Positions 1 to 9,030 of a stretch of 64,000 bases of DNA are shown here, one piece after another; position 1 is the stretch's first letter; each line of letters opens with the position of its first letter. This DNA is from Capillimicrobium parvum. GTDB taxonomy: Bacteria > Actinomycetota > Thermoleophilia > Solirubrobacterales > Solirubrobacteraceae. The notes beneath the pieces are model-generated. The model made no database searches. It was given only the letters and a program-made list of their open reading frames with translations, and was not told where the DNA came from. The position numbers were made by a program, and so were the translations under genes. The stretch lies in contig NZ_CP087164.1 in the NCBI RefSeq assembly GCF_021172045.1, forward strand, positions 3,534,001 to 3,598,000. Reading direction: 5' to 3'.

Positions 1-35
1 GGTCGTGACCGCGCTATCCCCACGGACGGTTCTCC

Positions 36-1664
36 CTATCCGGGTGGGATGGCGCCGGGCGGGTGCGCGTGGTGGTCGCGTCCCAGGAAGGTGTTCGCCC
101 ACGCGCTCGTGTGCGCGAGCGCGTTGTCCTTGACGACCACCGGCCCGTCGAGCATCGTCGTCTCCTCGCCGTAGGCCTTCAGGCGGTCGTAGGCCAGCGC
201 CCAGATGCACGTCTTCTCGCCCACCTCGCACTTGCTGTCCTCCCGCGTCCCGCCGCACGGGCCGTTGCGCTGGTTCTTCGCGCACTGCGACTCCGGGCAC
301 AGGTAGGCGATGTCGGGCAGCGAGCAGTCGCCGCAGTCGCGGCAGCCGAACATCGGGACCTTCGCGGCCTGCTCGGCCGCGTGCAGCGCGCGCCCCACGA
401 CCTTCGGCGCCCGTTCGACGCGCTCGTAGAGCCTGCGCGCCGGCTCGTGCAGCGGCGCGTCGTCGGCGAACGCGGCGTTGTGCAGCGCGCGGCTGAGCTT
501 GTAGCGCCCCGGGGCGCCCCGCCCCCGCGGCCGGCGCGCGGCCCGCTTGCGCGACGCGACGTAGTCGCGGCTGAGCTCGGCCGACGCCAGCCCGGTCTGC
601 GCGTCGCGCTCGTAGAGGTACCACTCGCCCGGCACCTCGAACCCGATGTCGCGTGCCACGTCGCGCCACCCGCCGGCGTAGGCATCGGCGGCGTCGAGGA
701 TCGCCAGGTAGTCGGCGGCGTCGAGATGGCCCCCGAGGTACGCGCCGCGGAAGCCGAGCCCCCGGGCGATCGCGACCTGGCGCGCGGCGAGGTCGTGGAA
801 GAACGCCCGGCCGCCGTCGGCCGACGCCGCCTCGCGCGCCACGATCGCCGCCAGCTCGTCGGACACCGCCACGCCGGGCACCCGGCCGGCGTTGAACGCA
901 CGCGCCGCGCCTGGCGACAGCACGAACACGTTGGCGAGCACCGGCACGTCGAGGCCCTCGGCGCGCATCCACCGAAGCAGCTCGTGGTCCTTGCGGGCGT
1001 TGTAGCCGATCTGGTTGATGACGAACCGGGCGCCGCTGGAGACCTTCTTGCGCAGCTTGAGCAGCTGCGGAATGACCTCGTTCTCGTTGGCCTTGTGGTT
1101 CGTCACGACCGTGCCGAGGAAGAACTGCGTGCGCTGCACCTCCGCCTCGGTGCGCCCGTGCAACACCGTCCCAGCGTTCATGTCGGTGTACATCTGCAGC
1201 AGGCCGACCGAGTCGATGTCGAACACGGGCGACGCCACGCCGCGGTAGCCGCCGCTCGGCGCGTCTCCGGACAGCGCGAGGATGTTGTGGAAGCCCTCCG
1301 ACGCGAGCTTCCACGCCCGACTCTGGATCGCGTTGCGGTTCCAGTCCTTGCAGGCCAGGTGGATGATCACCTCCTGGCCGCGGGAGATCAGGTCGGTGCC
1401 GAGCGTGTCCGCGGCGAGCATCGCGTTGCCCGCCGGGTTGTCGGTCATCGACAGCACGTCGATGCGCGGGTGGCGCGCCAGCTCGCGCGCGAGCTCGAGC
1501 ACCCGCTGCGGCTTGCTCTCGGTGATCAGCCCGCGGCTGGTCACCAGCTCCACCGCGGTGATGAACCGGCCGGTCTCGGTGAGCAGCCGGCGCAGGGACG
1601 GCTCGGCGTCGGTCGGCGCCACCGGCTCCGGCTCGCGGGCCCCGGTGCGGCCGTCGCGCCTCAT
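36..1664 (-). CDS. Methylenetetrahydrofolate reductase-like protein fused to a MetV-type C-terminal cysteine domain
   Basis: 542 aa. Residues ~25-330 read as a MetF-type TIM barrel (ALSGD and VVTNHK segments, NQIGYNARKD). From ~440 there is a cysteine-rich domain with CRDCGDC, CPESQC, NGPCGG and CIWALAYDR. This pattern is typical of MetV / the MTHFR C-terminal domain, which in acetogens partners with MetF and binds metal or FeS. Known for the family: folate-linked reduction of methylene-THF. Inferred here: an auxiliary or electron-input form of MetF. The ATG at 1664 overlaps the stop of metF (ATGA), so it is translationally coupled as the third gene of a minus-strand operon. The natural fusion of barrel and MetV domain, alongside a separate MetF, is the odd point. 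Its own catalytic competence is not proven. Confidence 0.85.
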   Translation of the reverse strand: MRRDGRTGAREPEPVAPTDAEPSLRRLLTETGRFITAVELVTSRGLITESKPQRVLELARELARHPRIDVLSMTDNPAGNAMLAADTLGTDLISRGQEVIIHLACKDWNRNAIQSRAWKLASEGFHNILALSGDAPSGGYRGVASPVFDIDSVGLLQMYTDMNAGTVLHGRTEAEVQRTQFFLGTVVTNHKANENEVIPQLLKLRKKVSSGARFVINQIGYNARKDHELLRWMRAEGLDVPVLANVFVLSPGAARAFNAGRVPGVAVSDELAAIVAREAASADGGRAFFHDLAARQVAIARGLGFRGAYLGGHLDAADYLAILDAADAYAGGWRDVARDIGFEVPGEWYLYERDAQTGLASAELSRDYVASRKRAARRPRGRGAPGRYKLSRALHNAAFADDAPLHEPARRLYERVERAPKVVGRALHAAEQAAKVPMFGCRDCGDCSLPDIAYLCPESQCAKNQRNGPCGGTREDSKCEVGEKTCIWALAYDRLKAYGEETTMLDGPVVVKDNALAHTSAWANTFLGRDHHAHPPGAIPPG

Positions 1665-2566
1665 CCGGTCGCGGCGGGGCGCAGTGCGGCCGCGTCGACG
1701 ATGCGCGGCACGGCTTCGGTCTCCCAGCCCGGGGCCATGAGGTGCACGCCGGCGACCCCTGGGATGTCGCGCAGCCGCCGCACCAGCTCGGCCGCGATCG
1801 CGATGCCCTCGGTCTTCGCGGCGTCGCCCTCGAGGCCGTCCATGCGGGCGAACGTCGCGTCGTCGACCTCGACGCCGGGGATGTTGTCGTGCATGTGGCG
1901 CAGCATCCGGGTGCTGCGCGGCGGCGTGACGCCGACGAGGAACGGGGCACGCTCGGAGATCCCCGCCTCGGCGAACGGCGCGAACCAGGCGGCGAAGCGC
2001 TCGACGTCGTAGACGATGTTCGTCTGGAACAGGCCGGCGCCCGCGTCGATCTTCGCCTGTAGGCGGTCGATCGGGTCGACGAGCGGGTTGGCGGCGGCGG
2101 CGACGACGAACGACGGCGGCGACTGCAGCGGCTCGCCCGCGGCCAGGCGGCCCTCGTTCATCGCCGCGATGAGCCGGGTCAGCGCGAGGGAGTCGACGTC
2201 GCCGACGTGCGTGGCCAGCGCCTCGTACGGGCCGACCTTCAGCGGGTCGCCGCTCAGCGCCAGCACGGTCCGCACGCCCAGCGCCCACGCGCCGAGCAGC
2301 TCGCCCTGGATCGCCATCAGGTTCCGGTCGCGCGCGGTGATCTGGAGGATCGGCTCGATCCCCTCGCCCATCAGCAGCGACGCCGCCGCCAGCGCGGAGA
2401 CCTTCACGGTCGCCGCCTGGTTGTCGGTGACGTTGACCGCGTCGACCGTGCCGTGCAGCGCCCGGGCAGCGGCCCGGACGATCTCCGCGTCGGGCTCGCG
2501 CGGCGGACCGAGCTCCGCGGTGACGGCGAACCGCCCCGCGGCCAGCGCGTCCGTCAGGGCCGCCAT
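1661..2566 (-). CDS. metF: 5,10-methylenetetrahydrofolate reductase
   Basis: 301 aa, the usual length of bacterial MetF. It opens with FAVTAELGPPRE, the strand-1 segment carrying the family glutamate, and continues with AVNVTDNQAA, the LSGDP segment, a FQTNIVYD segment and GVTPPRS. The family reduces 5,10-methylene-THF to 5-methyl-THF for methionine synthesis, using FAD in the cytosol. The ATG at 2566 overlaps the TGA of the upstream methyltransferase, and its own TGA overlaps the next ATG, so the three genes are tightly coupled. No separate promoter is evident. The family assignment is firm. The electron donor (NADH, ferredoxin, F420) cannot be read from the sequence, and the adjacent MetV-like partner makes a non-NADH donor possible. 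Confidence 0.92.
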   Translation of the reverse strand: MAALTDALAAGRFAVTAELGPPREPDAEIVRAAARALHGTVDAVNVTDNQAATVKVSALAAASLLMGEGIEPILQITARDRNLMAIQGELLGAWALGVRTVLALSGDPLKVGPYEALATHVGDVDSLALTRLIAAMNEGRLAAGEPLQSPPSFVVAAAANPLVDPIDRLQAKIDAGAGLFQTNIVYDVERFAAWFAPFAEAGISERAPFLVGVTPPRSTRMLRHMHDNIPGVEVDDATFARMDGLEGDAAKTEGIAIAAELVRRLRDIPGVAGVHLMAPGWETEAVPRIVDAAALRPAATG

Positions 2567-4080
2567 CAGTGTGCCCCGACGAGCTGGCGGACGGTCTCCT
2601 CCCGCGGGCCGTTGTAGGCGTCGCGGTGGCGCGCGCTGAGCACGACGGTGTTCGACCTGTCGCGATGACCGAACGGCTCGACCGACACGTGGAAGCCGCT
2701 GCGCTCGCCGACGAGCTGGAAGATCGGGCCGTTGAGCCAGTTGACGATCGAGCCCTCCAGCTTGCCGGGACCGCGATAGGACGCGTACTGGCCCGTCTCG
2801 CGCACGAACAGGTCCTGCGCGACGAGCACGCCCTCGTGGTGCAGCAGCCGGAGGGTCTGCGCGAAGCTCTCGACCGCCACGGTCGACATGTGCACGCGCG
2901 TCCACTCGGGAAGCTCGTCGAGCAGCTCGTCGAGGTGCACGTCGGCGCTCGGCGCCACCCGCATCGAGGCCGGCGCGGGGATCTCGGCGTAGATCTCCTC
3001 GAGGTGGACGGCGTCCCACACGTCCGCCCAGAAGTGCACGCCGGCGGGCAGATCGCCGCCGAGGCTCTCGGGGCCCTCGCGCAGGACGCGCTGGACGGCG
3101 GGCACGATGTCGGCCTCGGCGATGCCGTGGCGGGCGGAGATCTCTGCCACCTCGCCCGGCGTGATGCTCGCGCGGACGAGCGGCTCGTAGGCGCGGCCGC
3201 CGACGCGCATGAGCTCGTCGGTCGGCAGGTTGTCGTAGAGGTTGCAGGTGTGGGCGAACAGCACCTTGCCGCGCAGGTGCGAGAGGCCCATCATCGGGTT
3301 GCGGAAGTCGAGTTCGAGGCTCTCGATGTCCGCGACGCGGCCGCGGAGCTCGTTCACCCGCTCGCCGGCCCGGGCGAGGACATGGGGCGAGTAGTCGGCC
3401 ATGACGTAGCGCACGCGCTCGAGATAGTCGCGGCCCTGCGTCCGGCAGGCGTCGGCGAACGCGTCGAGCCACACCTTCGCCTGCTGGCCGTCGCCGACGC
3501 CGAGCTCGAGGACGTGGATCTGCTCGGGCAGCTCCGACCACTCGTCGAGGTGGTTGAGCGCCACCATGAACGACGAGATCTGCTCAGCCCAGAAGGCCGG
3601 GTTGGTGCCGTCCGACACGCCGCCGGGCAGGGCGTCCGCGTAGTCCTTCTGGAACGTCTCGTCCCACGCGGCGAGGTGGCGCCAGTAGCTGCGGTTGAAC
3701 GACCACATCACGCTCTTGCTGGGGCGCACCCAGTCCTCGAGGTGGATGCACTCGTGGACGTCGGGGATGATGCCGAGCGCCTTCTGCAGGCGGTCGACGA
3801 TCTGGGCGACGAGCTCCTCGCGCGGCATCTCGCGGGCCCGGCGTACGTCGATCGCGACCTCGGCCAGGGGCTGGTCGTCGCTCTCCGCGCCGGCCGTGCG
3901 GCCGAACGGGCGCACCATGACGGTCGCTCGGAAGTTCTTGCGGTACTGGACCCAGTCCAGGACGGCGGCCAGCCGGGCGTGATCGACGTCGACCACCTGC
4001 GCGGCCTCCACGATCGCCGGCAGCACCGCCTGAAGGTCATCGGGCTGCGCCCGCTCGACACACCTGAGCTGGATCACCAC
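2566..4080 (-). CDS. Class I SAM-dependent methyltransferase family protein, first gene of metF operon
   Basis: 504 aa. A Rossmann SAM-binding motif VLELGVGDGQQ lies at residues ~190-200, followed by YVMADYSPHVLARAGER (acidic loop), LELDFRNP and FAHTCNLYDNLPTDEL. The length and the LPTDEL region recall MidA-like (COG1565) methyltransferases, but I do not recognise the substrate. The N-terminal ~170 residues carry a conserved-looking block (HLEDWVRPSKSVMWSFNRSYW) with no known function. A GTG start at 4080 is chosen because AGGAG sits 6 nt upstream; a second GTG follows directly. It is translationally coupled to metF and divergent from metK, the SAM synthase, so a role in the methyl cycle is inferred from context only. 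Confidence 0.75.
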   Translation of the reverse strand: MVIQLRCVERAQPDDLQAVLPAIVEAAQVVDVDHARLAAVLDWVQYRKNFRATVMVRPFGRTAGAESDDQPLAEVAIDVRRAREMPREELVAQIVDRLQKALGIIPDVHECIHLEDWVRPSKSVMWSFNRSYWRHLAAWDETFQKDYADALPGGVSDGTNPAFWAEQISSFMVALNHLDEWSELPEQIHVLELGVGDGQQAKVWLDAFADACRTQGRDYLERVRYVMADYSPHVLARAGERVNELRGRVADIESLELDFRNPMMGLSHLRGKVLFAHTCNLYDNLPTDELMRVGGRAYEPLVRASITPGEVAEISARHGIAEADIVPAVQRVLREGPESLGGDLPAGVHFWADVWDAVHLEEIYAEIPAPASMRVAPSADVHLDELLDELPEWTRVHMSTVAVESFAQTLRLLHHEGVLVAQDLFVRETGQYASYRGPGKLEGSIVNWLNGPIFQLVGERSGFHVSVEPFGHRDRSNTVVLSARHRDAYNGPREETVRQLVGAH

Positions 4081-4338
4081 TCGTCTCTCCTACCCCGTCG
4101 ATGAAGTGATCCGGATGCTCCGCCGTGGCGGACGCGAGCGCGATGATCCAATGGGGCGTATTGCCTGACCCAAAGGAGAGGCCGGCCCTCGCGGCGCCGC
4201 GGCCGCGGCCGCGGCGCGCCCCGCGCGGCACGCAGGACGCAGGGATAGGACATGGAGGGGCGCCCTTGTCCCGGGGCCCGCAAATCCCTCCCCAATGGGA
4301 GGCGCACGTTTCCTCCCCGGGTCGTAGCTTGCGTCGCC
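4081..4338. other. Divergent intergenic region between the metF and metK operons
   Basis: 258 bp separate the methyltransferase start (minus) from the GcvT-like start (plus). The region must hold promoters for both operons. I see an AGGAG ribosome-binding site for the minus operon next to 4081 and a very GC-rich alternating GC block around 4190-4230. No classical SAM-I, SAM-IV or SAH riboswitch core could be recognised by eye, although this is where one would be expected. No convincing ORF lies here. Confidence 0.6.
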
Positions 4339-4986
4339 ATGCCGACGGCTGCCGAGGAGAGGGTCACGCGGTCTCCCGCGCCGCGCCCATCGGTCGCGAC
4401 CGTGGCGGCCGAGGTCGCCGCGTGCGAGCGCGCCGCCGGCATCGCCGTGCGCGACGACTTCACCGTCGTCGAGCTGAGCGGCCGTCCGGTCGCCCTGCGC
4501 TCCGCGCTGCGCCGCGTGGCCCGCCGCCGGCCCAGCCCGTTCGGCGACGGCCGCTTCGACCTCGGCTGGTACCGCCTGGCGAGCGCCTCGCGCGCGCTCG
4601 TGATCGCGCCCCCCGCCCACCGGGCCGCGGCCGCCGAGCGCCTCGCCGCCGCCGCGCTCGACACGCCGGACATCACGGTCGTCGATGTGTCCGACCGCTT
4701 CACCGTGCTCGCGCTCATCGGCCCGCGCGCCGCGTCGCTGGCCGACTCGCTCGCCGCCTCCGGCGCCCGCCCCGCCGCGCTGCTGCACGAGGCGGGCCGG
4801 CTCGAGCTCGTCGTCGCCGGCACCGGCGAGGCGCCCGGCCTGCGCCGCGAGCTCCTGTCCTTCGGGCGCCCGTACGGCGCCCTCTCCGTGAGCGCCGAGG
4901 CGGTCGACCTGCTCTGCGCCGCACACGCCGTCCTGGGCTGCCAGCGCGGCACGCCGTCCAAACCGCAACAGAGGTCCACTGCATGA
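4339..4986 (+). CDS. GcvT / sarcosine-oxidase-gamma-like folate-binding-fold protein
   Basis: 215 aa. The central part ([49 protein letters not shown]) has the strand pattern of the aminomethyltransferase (GcvT), YgfZ and SoxG fold. These bind tetrahydrofolate in glycine cleavage or N-methyl oxidation, or act as structural subunits. It is much shorter than GcvT (~360 aa), so it is a single-lobe relative rather than an enzyme of known activity. The ATG at 4339 is preferred over upstream in-frame codons because the family-like sequence begins after it. Its TGA overlaps the metK ATG (ATGA), giving translational coupling. Inferred role: accessory to one-carbon or SAM metabolism. The assignment at fold level is moderate. 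Confidence 0.6.
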   Translation: MPTAAEERVTRSPAPRPSVATVAAEVAACERAAGIAVRDDFTVVELSGRPVALRSALRRVARRRPSPFGDGRFDLGWYRLASASRALVIAPPAHRAAAAERLAAAALDTPDITVVDVSDRFTVLALIGPRAASLADSLAASGARPAALLHEAGRLELVVAGTGEAPGLRRELLSFGRPYGALSVSAEAVDLLCAAHAVLGCQRGTPSKPQQRSTA

Positions 4987-6203
4987 GCCAGTACGCAGAC
5001 AACGAGTACCTGTTCACCTCGGAGTCGGTGACCGAGGGCCATCCCGACAAGGTCTCCGACCAGATCTCCGACGGGATCCTCGACGCCATCCTGGCGACCG
5101 ATCCCTACGCGCGCGTGGCGTGCGAGACGCTGGTCAACACCGGCCTCGTCGTCGTCTCCGGCGAGATCACGACGTCGTCCTACATCGACGTGCAGGACAT
5201 CGTCCGCTCGACGATCCGCAAGATCGGCTACGTCGACGCCGATCTCGGCTTCTCCGCGGACTCGTGCGCGGTCATCAACGCGATCGACAAGCAGTCGCCC
5301 GACATCGCCCAGGGCGTCGACAAGGCGCTCGAGGTCCGTGAGGGCGACGGCGGCGAGGACGCCATCGCCGGTGCGGGCGACCAGGGCATGATGTTCGGCT
5401 ACGCGACGAACGAGACCGAGTCGCTCATGCCGCTGCCCATCCACCTGGCCCACCGCCTGGCCGAGCAGCTCACGAAGGTCCGCAAGGACGGCGTCCTGGA
5501 CTACCTGCGCCCGGACGGCAAGACGCAGGTCTCCGTGCGCTACCAGGACGGCAAGCCGGTGGAGATCGAGAAGCTGCTGATCTCCACGCAGCACGCCCCG
5601 GGCGTCGAGGACCGCATCAAGGACGACCTCTGGGAGCACGTGGTGCTGCCCGTGCTGCCGGCCGACCTGTACGACGCGGACGCGCTGCGCGGCGAGTTCC
5701 TCGTCAACCCGACGGGCCGGTTCGTCATCGGCGGCCCGGTGGGCGACTGCGGCCTGACCGGGCGCAAGATCATCGTCGACACCTACGGCGGCATGGCACG
5801 CCACGGCGGCGGGGCGTTCAGCGGCAAGGACCCGTCGAAGGTCGACCGCTCGGCGGCGTACGCCGCCCGCTACGTCGCGAAGAACATCGTCGCCGCCGGC
5901 CTGGCCGACCGCTGCGAGGTCCAGGTCGCGTACGCCATCGGCGTCGCGCACCCCGTGTCCGTCCTCGTCGAGACGTTCGGCACGGAGAAGGTGTCGCGCA
6001 GCCGCATCGCGGAGCTGGTCAACGAGACCTTCGACCTGCGCCCCGGCGCGTTCCGCGAGTACCTCGACCTGCACCGGCCGATCTACCAGAAGACCGCGGC
6101 GTACGGCCACTTCGGCCGCGACGACCCGGACTTCACCTGGGAGAGGACCGACAAGGCGGACGCCCTGCGCGAAGCCGCGCTGGGCGAGGCCGTCTCGGCC
6201 TGA
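4983..6203 (+). CDS. metK: S-adenosylmethionine synthetase
   Basis: 406 aa, typical for bacterial MAT. The enzyme makes SAM from methionine and ATP in the cytosol. The signatures are present: [13 protein letters not shown] at the N-terminus (ATP-binding histidine), [12 protein letters not shown] at ~130-141 (methionine-binding hexapeptide region) and [19 protein letters not shown] at ~275-293 (P-loop-like). The start ATG overlaps the stop of the GcvT-like gene. A strong hairpin follows the stop. The placement opposite metF and a methyltransferase makes a compact methyl-cycle cluster. I see no defects. Confidence 0.98.
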   Translation: MSQYADNEYLFTSESVTEGHPDKVSDQISDGILDAILATDPYARVACETLVNTGLVVVSGEITTSSYIDVQDIVRSTIRKIGYVDADLGFSADSCAVINAIDKQSPDIAQGVDKALEVREGDGGEDAIAGAGDQGMMFGYATNETESLMPLPIHLAHRLAEQLTKVRKDGVLDYLRPDGKTQVSVRYQDGKPVEIEKLLISTQHAPGVEDRIKDDLWEHVVLPVLPADLYDADALRGEFLVNPTGRFVIGGPVGDCGLTGRKIIVDTYGGMARHGGGAFSGKDPSKVDRSAAYAARYVAKNIVAAGLADRCEVQVAYAIGVAHPVSVLVETFGTEKVSRSRIAELVNETFDLRPGAFREYLDLHRPIYQKTAAYGHFGRDDPDFTWERTDKADALREAALGEAVSA

Positions 6204-6215
6204 CCACGGCTCCTG

Positions 6216-6241
6216 CTCCCGGCGACCGCCGTCGCCGGGAG
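6216..6241 (+). terminator. GC-rich terminator hairpin after metK
   Basis: A perfect 11-bp inverted repeat (CTCCCGGCGAC / GTCGCCGGGAG) with a CGCC loop lies 13 nt after the metK stop. There is no T-tract, as is common for actinobacterial terminators. Confidence 0.6.
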
Positions 6242-6273
6242 GCCGCCGCCGTGCGTCTGCCAACGTATGACGC

Positions 6274-7110
6274 ATGGACCTGACCAAGTTCGGCATCTGG
6301 ACGACGTACCGGGCGATCGGCGAGGAGCACGCCGGCGAGGCGGCCAAGCTCGTCGAGGATCTCGGCTACGGGACGTTCTGGCTGGGCGGCTCGCCGCGGC
6401 TGCCCGCCGTGCGGCCGCTGCTGGAGGCGACGGACCGGCTGATCGCGGCCACCGGGATCGTCAACGTGTGGGCCTACGAGCCCGCGGACCTCGCCGCCGA
6501 GCACGCGGAGCTGACGCGCGACTTCCCGGGCCGGGTGCTGACCGGGATCGGGATCGGGCACCCCGAGGCGACGAGCGACTACACCCGGCCGCTGACCACG
6601 ATGCGCGAGTTCTTCGACGGGATCGACGCGGCCGCCGCGCCGATCCCGCGAGAGGAGCGCTGCGCCGCCGCGCTCGGGCCGAAGATGCTCGACCTGAGCG
6701 CCGAGCGGTCGCTGGGGACGCACCCGTACTTCACGCCGGTCGAGCACACGCGCTACGCCCGCGAGCGCCTCGGCCCGGACGCGCTGGTGGCGCCGGAGCT
6801 CGCGTGCGTCGTCGACACCGATCGCGAGCGCGGGCTGGCGACGGCGCGCAAGTACGCGGCGCTCTACCTGGGCCTGCGCAACTACACGGGGAACCTGAAG
6901 AACTTCGGGTTCACGGACGCCGACATCGCCGACGGCGGCTCCGAACGGCTCATCGACGCGGTCGTGCCGCAGGGCAGCGCCCGGCAGATCGCCGAGGTGG
7001 TGCAGGCGCACCTCGACGCGGGTGCGGACCACGTGTGCCTGCAGCCGCTCGGCGAGCGCGGGATCCCGCACCAGGGGTGGACGGAGCTGGCGGCCGCGCT
7101 GATCCGCTGA
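6274..7110 (+). CDS. LLM-class (F420-dependent type) oxidoreductase
   Basis: 278 aa, a luciferase-like TIM barrel. Seen: an FGIWTTYR start, a GIVNVWAYEP segment, the GIGIGHPEA strand typical of short actinobacterial LLM enzymes (TIGR03620-like), and a C-terminal GSARQIAEVVQAHLDAGADHVCLQPLG block. Relatives use F420 or FMN for hydride transfer or monooxygenation; the substrate is unknown. The ATG at 6274 begins just after the metK terminator, so it is probably transcribed on its own. A second LLM gene lies at 55.5 kb. Family confidence is high, function is open. Confidence 0.85.
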   Translation: MDLTKFGIWTTYRAIGEEHAGEAAKLVEDLGYGTFWLGGSPRLPAVRPLLEATDRLIAATGIVNVWAYEPADLAAEHAELTRDFPGRVLTGIGIGHPEATSDYTRPLTTMREFFDGIDAAAAPIPREERCAAALGPKMLDLSAERSLGTHPYFTPVEHTRYARERLGPDALVAPELACVVDTDRERGLATARKYAALYLGLRNYTGNLKNFGFTDADIADGGSERLIDAVVPQGSARQIAEVVQAHLDAGADHVCLQPLGERGIPHQGWTELAAALIR

Positions 7111-7142
7111 CGCGTGCTCTCGCGCAGCGGGGGGGAGTTCAA

Positions 7143-8567
7143 CTAGCGCGGGTCGATGGGCGTGCGCACGTCCGACCGCGCCTCGATGACCTCGGCGGCG
7201 TCGAACAGCGTGTCCTCGCGGAAGCGTCGACCGATGAGCTGCACGCCGATCGGCAGCCCGTCGTGGACCCGGACCGGCACGCTGAGGCCGGGGACGCCGA
7301 GGAACGGGACGGCCATGGAGGGCCACTGGGCCGACATGAGCTCGCGGGCGCGCGCAGCGCTCTCGAGGTCCTCCCCCAGCCGGTACGGCGGCTCGGCCGC
7401 CATCGGCGTCAGGAGCAGCGGCACGTCCTCCATGAGCAGGTGCAGCTCGCGCAGCAGCATGCCTCTCCGCGCGTAGCCGCCCATGTACGTGGCCAGACCG
7501 ACCTCGCCGAACTCGTCGTCGAACGCCGTGAACAGGTGGTCGACGAAGGTGCGGATGCCCGCGTCGCCGACCTCGTTGACGAGCGGCAGCAGGAACTCCT
7601 TGACCTCCGGCAGGGCCGTCCGCCACCACAGGCGAGCCGCCTCGCCGAGCTGCGGCGCCTGCACCTCGTCGACCTCGTAGCCGGCGTCGCGCAGCCAGCC
7701 GGCGGCGAGGTCCAGCGACTCGCGGACCGCCGGGTCGGGCCGCGCGGTGAAGTCGCCCGTGGCCGGGTCGGCGACGACGCCGACGCGGACCGGCCGCCCC
7801 AGTGGCGCCAGGTCGGCGGTCACCGGTGCGTACCAGGGATCACGGGGGTCCGGCGCCTCCATCGCCCGCAAGCCGATCCGCAGGTCACCCACGGTGCGCG
7901 CGAGCGGGCCCTGGACGAGGAAGATCTGCACCGACAGAAGCGGATCGAGGTCGATCGGCCCGTACCACCCGGGCACGCGGCCCACCGTCGGGCGGATGCC
8001 CGTGACGCCGCAGCAGGCCGCGGGGAAGCGGATCGACCCGCCGATGTCGTTGCCGTGCGCGAGCGCGCACATTCCGGTGGCCAGCGCCACGGCGGCACCG
8101 CCGCTCGAGCCGCCGGGCGAGCGAGTGGAGTCCCACGGGTTCCGGGTGATCCCGTAGAGCTCGTTCTCGGTGAACCAGCGAAACGAGAACGGCGGCGTGT
8201 TCGTGCGGCCGACGGAGACCGCGCCGGCGTCCAGCCAGCTCTGCACCTGCGGGTCGTTCTCGCTGGCCAGCGGCTCCTGCAGCGCCGCGACGCCGTTCGT
8301 GTTCGCGAAGCCGATCTGGTTGGTGTTGACCTTGATCGTCACGGGCACGCCATGCAGCGGCCCGAGGTCGTCGCCCCGGCGCACCGCGTCGTCGGCCGCT
8401 GCGGCAGCGGCCCGGGCGCCTTCGGCGTCGACCTCGACGATCGCGTTGAGCGCACCGTTGACCTCCTCGACGCGCGACAGGCACGACTCGACGGCTTCGG
8501 CCGACGAGACGGCCCCGGTCCGGATGCCTGCGGCGAGGTCGCGCGCCGTCCACTCCCAGAGACTCAT
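7143..8567 (-). CDS. Amidase signature family hydrolase
   Basis: 474 aa from the ATG at 8567; a GTG at 8600 is also possible, but the family usually begins near LWEWTARDL. The Ser-cisSer-Lys triad is visible: Lys79 in VTIKVN, Ser154 in SPGGSSGG and Ser178 in DIGGSIR. The family cleaves amide bonds of small or aryl amides and includes GatA; nothing here identifies a GatCAB subunit. It ends 32 bp from the convergent LLM gene. Together with the formamidase operon at 11-14 kb it suggests amide scavenging for nitrogen, but the substrate is not predictable. Confidence 0.88.
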   Translation of the reverse strand: MSLWEWTARDLAAGIRTGAVSSAEAVESCLSRVEEVNGALNAIVEVDAEGARAAAAAADDAVRRGDDLGPLHGVPVTIKVNTNQIGFANTNGVAALQEPLASENDPQVQSWLDAGAVSVGRTNTPPFSFRWFTENELYGITRNPWDSTRSPGGSSGGAAVALATGMCALAHGNDIGGSIRFPAACCGVTGIRPTVGRVPGWYGPIDLDPLLSVQIFLVQGPLARTVGDLRIGLRAMEAPDPRDPWYAPVTADLAPLGRPVRVGVVADPATGDFTARPDPAVRESLDLAAGWLRDAGYEVDEVQAPQLGEAARLWWRTALPEVKEFLLPLVNEVGDAGIRTFVDHLFTAFDDEFGEVGLATYMGGYARRGMLLRELHLLMEDVPLLLTPMAAEPPYRLGEDLESAARARELMSAQWPSMAVPFLGVPGLSVPVRVHDGLPIGVQLIGRRFREDTLFDAAEVIEARSDVRTPIDPR

Positions 8568-8712
8568 GTGGCGATGATCACGTGCCGGGGCGGTCGTCAC
8601 GCGGGCGCCCCGTCTGGGGCCTTGGTGATACCTCCATCCCCGGGTCTGGCGCGAGCGTCCTGCACGCCGTCATGGCCGCCGATGAGTTCCGTCGCCGTCG
8701 CGCGTCTAAGCA

Positions 8713-9021
8713 GTGACACCGCGTCTCACCATGGCCGCCTCCTCACCGCAGACCATCGCCTTCGCGATCTACGGGCCGATCGCTCGTGCCGACCTGCCCG
8801 GTCTGTGCGGCCGCGTCTGCTCGCTCCTGAACGCCAGCGGCGCCCGGGTCGCCCTGTGCGACGTGCAGGGCGTCGAGCCCGACGCGGTCTGCGTCGAGGC
8901 GCTCGCGCGCCTTCAGCTCGCCGCCCGCCGCACCGGCTGCGAGGTGCGGCTGCGCCGCGCCTCGCCCGACCTGCTGCGGCTCATCGGCTTCATGGGCCTC
9001 GACGCCGTCCTGCCCGAGTGA
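8713..9021 (+). CDS. STAS-domain protein (anti-sigma-factor-antagonist-like)
   Basis: 102 aa from a GTG at 8713; an ATG at 8731 is the alternative start. The fold pattern fits a STAS domain: strand IAFAIYGPI, a helix, strand RVALCDVQGV, a helix, strand EVRLRRAS and a final LIGFMGLDAVL, as in anti-anti-sigma factors. The canonical phosphorylatable Ser after the DVS strand is not clear (CDVQGVEPDAV), so phosphoswitch control is doubtful. It ends 9 bp from the convergent sigma-factor gene, an interesting neighbour, but the strands differ and no shared operon is possible. Confidence 0.6.
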   Translation: MTPRLTMAASSPQTIAFAIYGPIARADLPGLCGRVCSLLNASGARVALCDVQGVEPDAVCVEALARLQLAARRTGCEVRLRRASPDLLRLIGFMGLDAVLPE

Positions 9022-9030
9022 GCCGCCCCG

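Noticed and set aside
4081-4338. SAM or SAH riboswitch between the metF and metK operons
   Set aside because: Functionally attractive, but I could not match any SAM-I, SAM-IV or SAH core on either strand. A covariance search is needed to overturn this.
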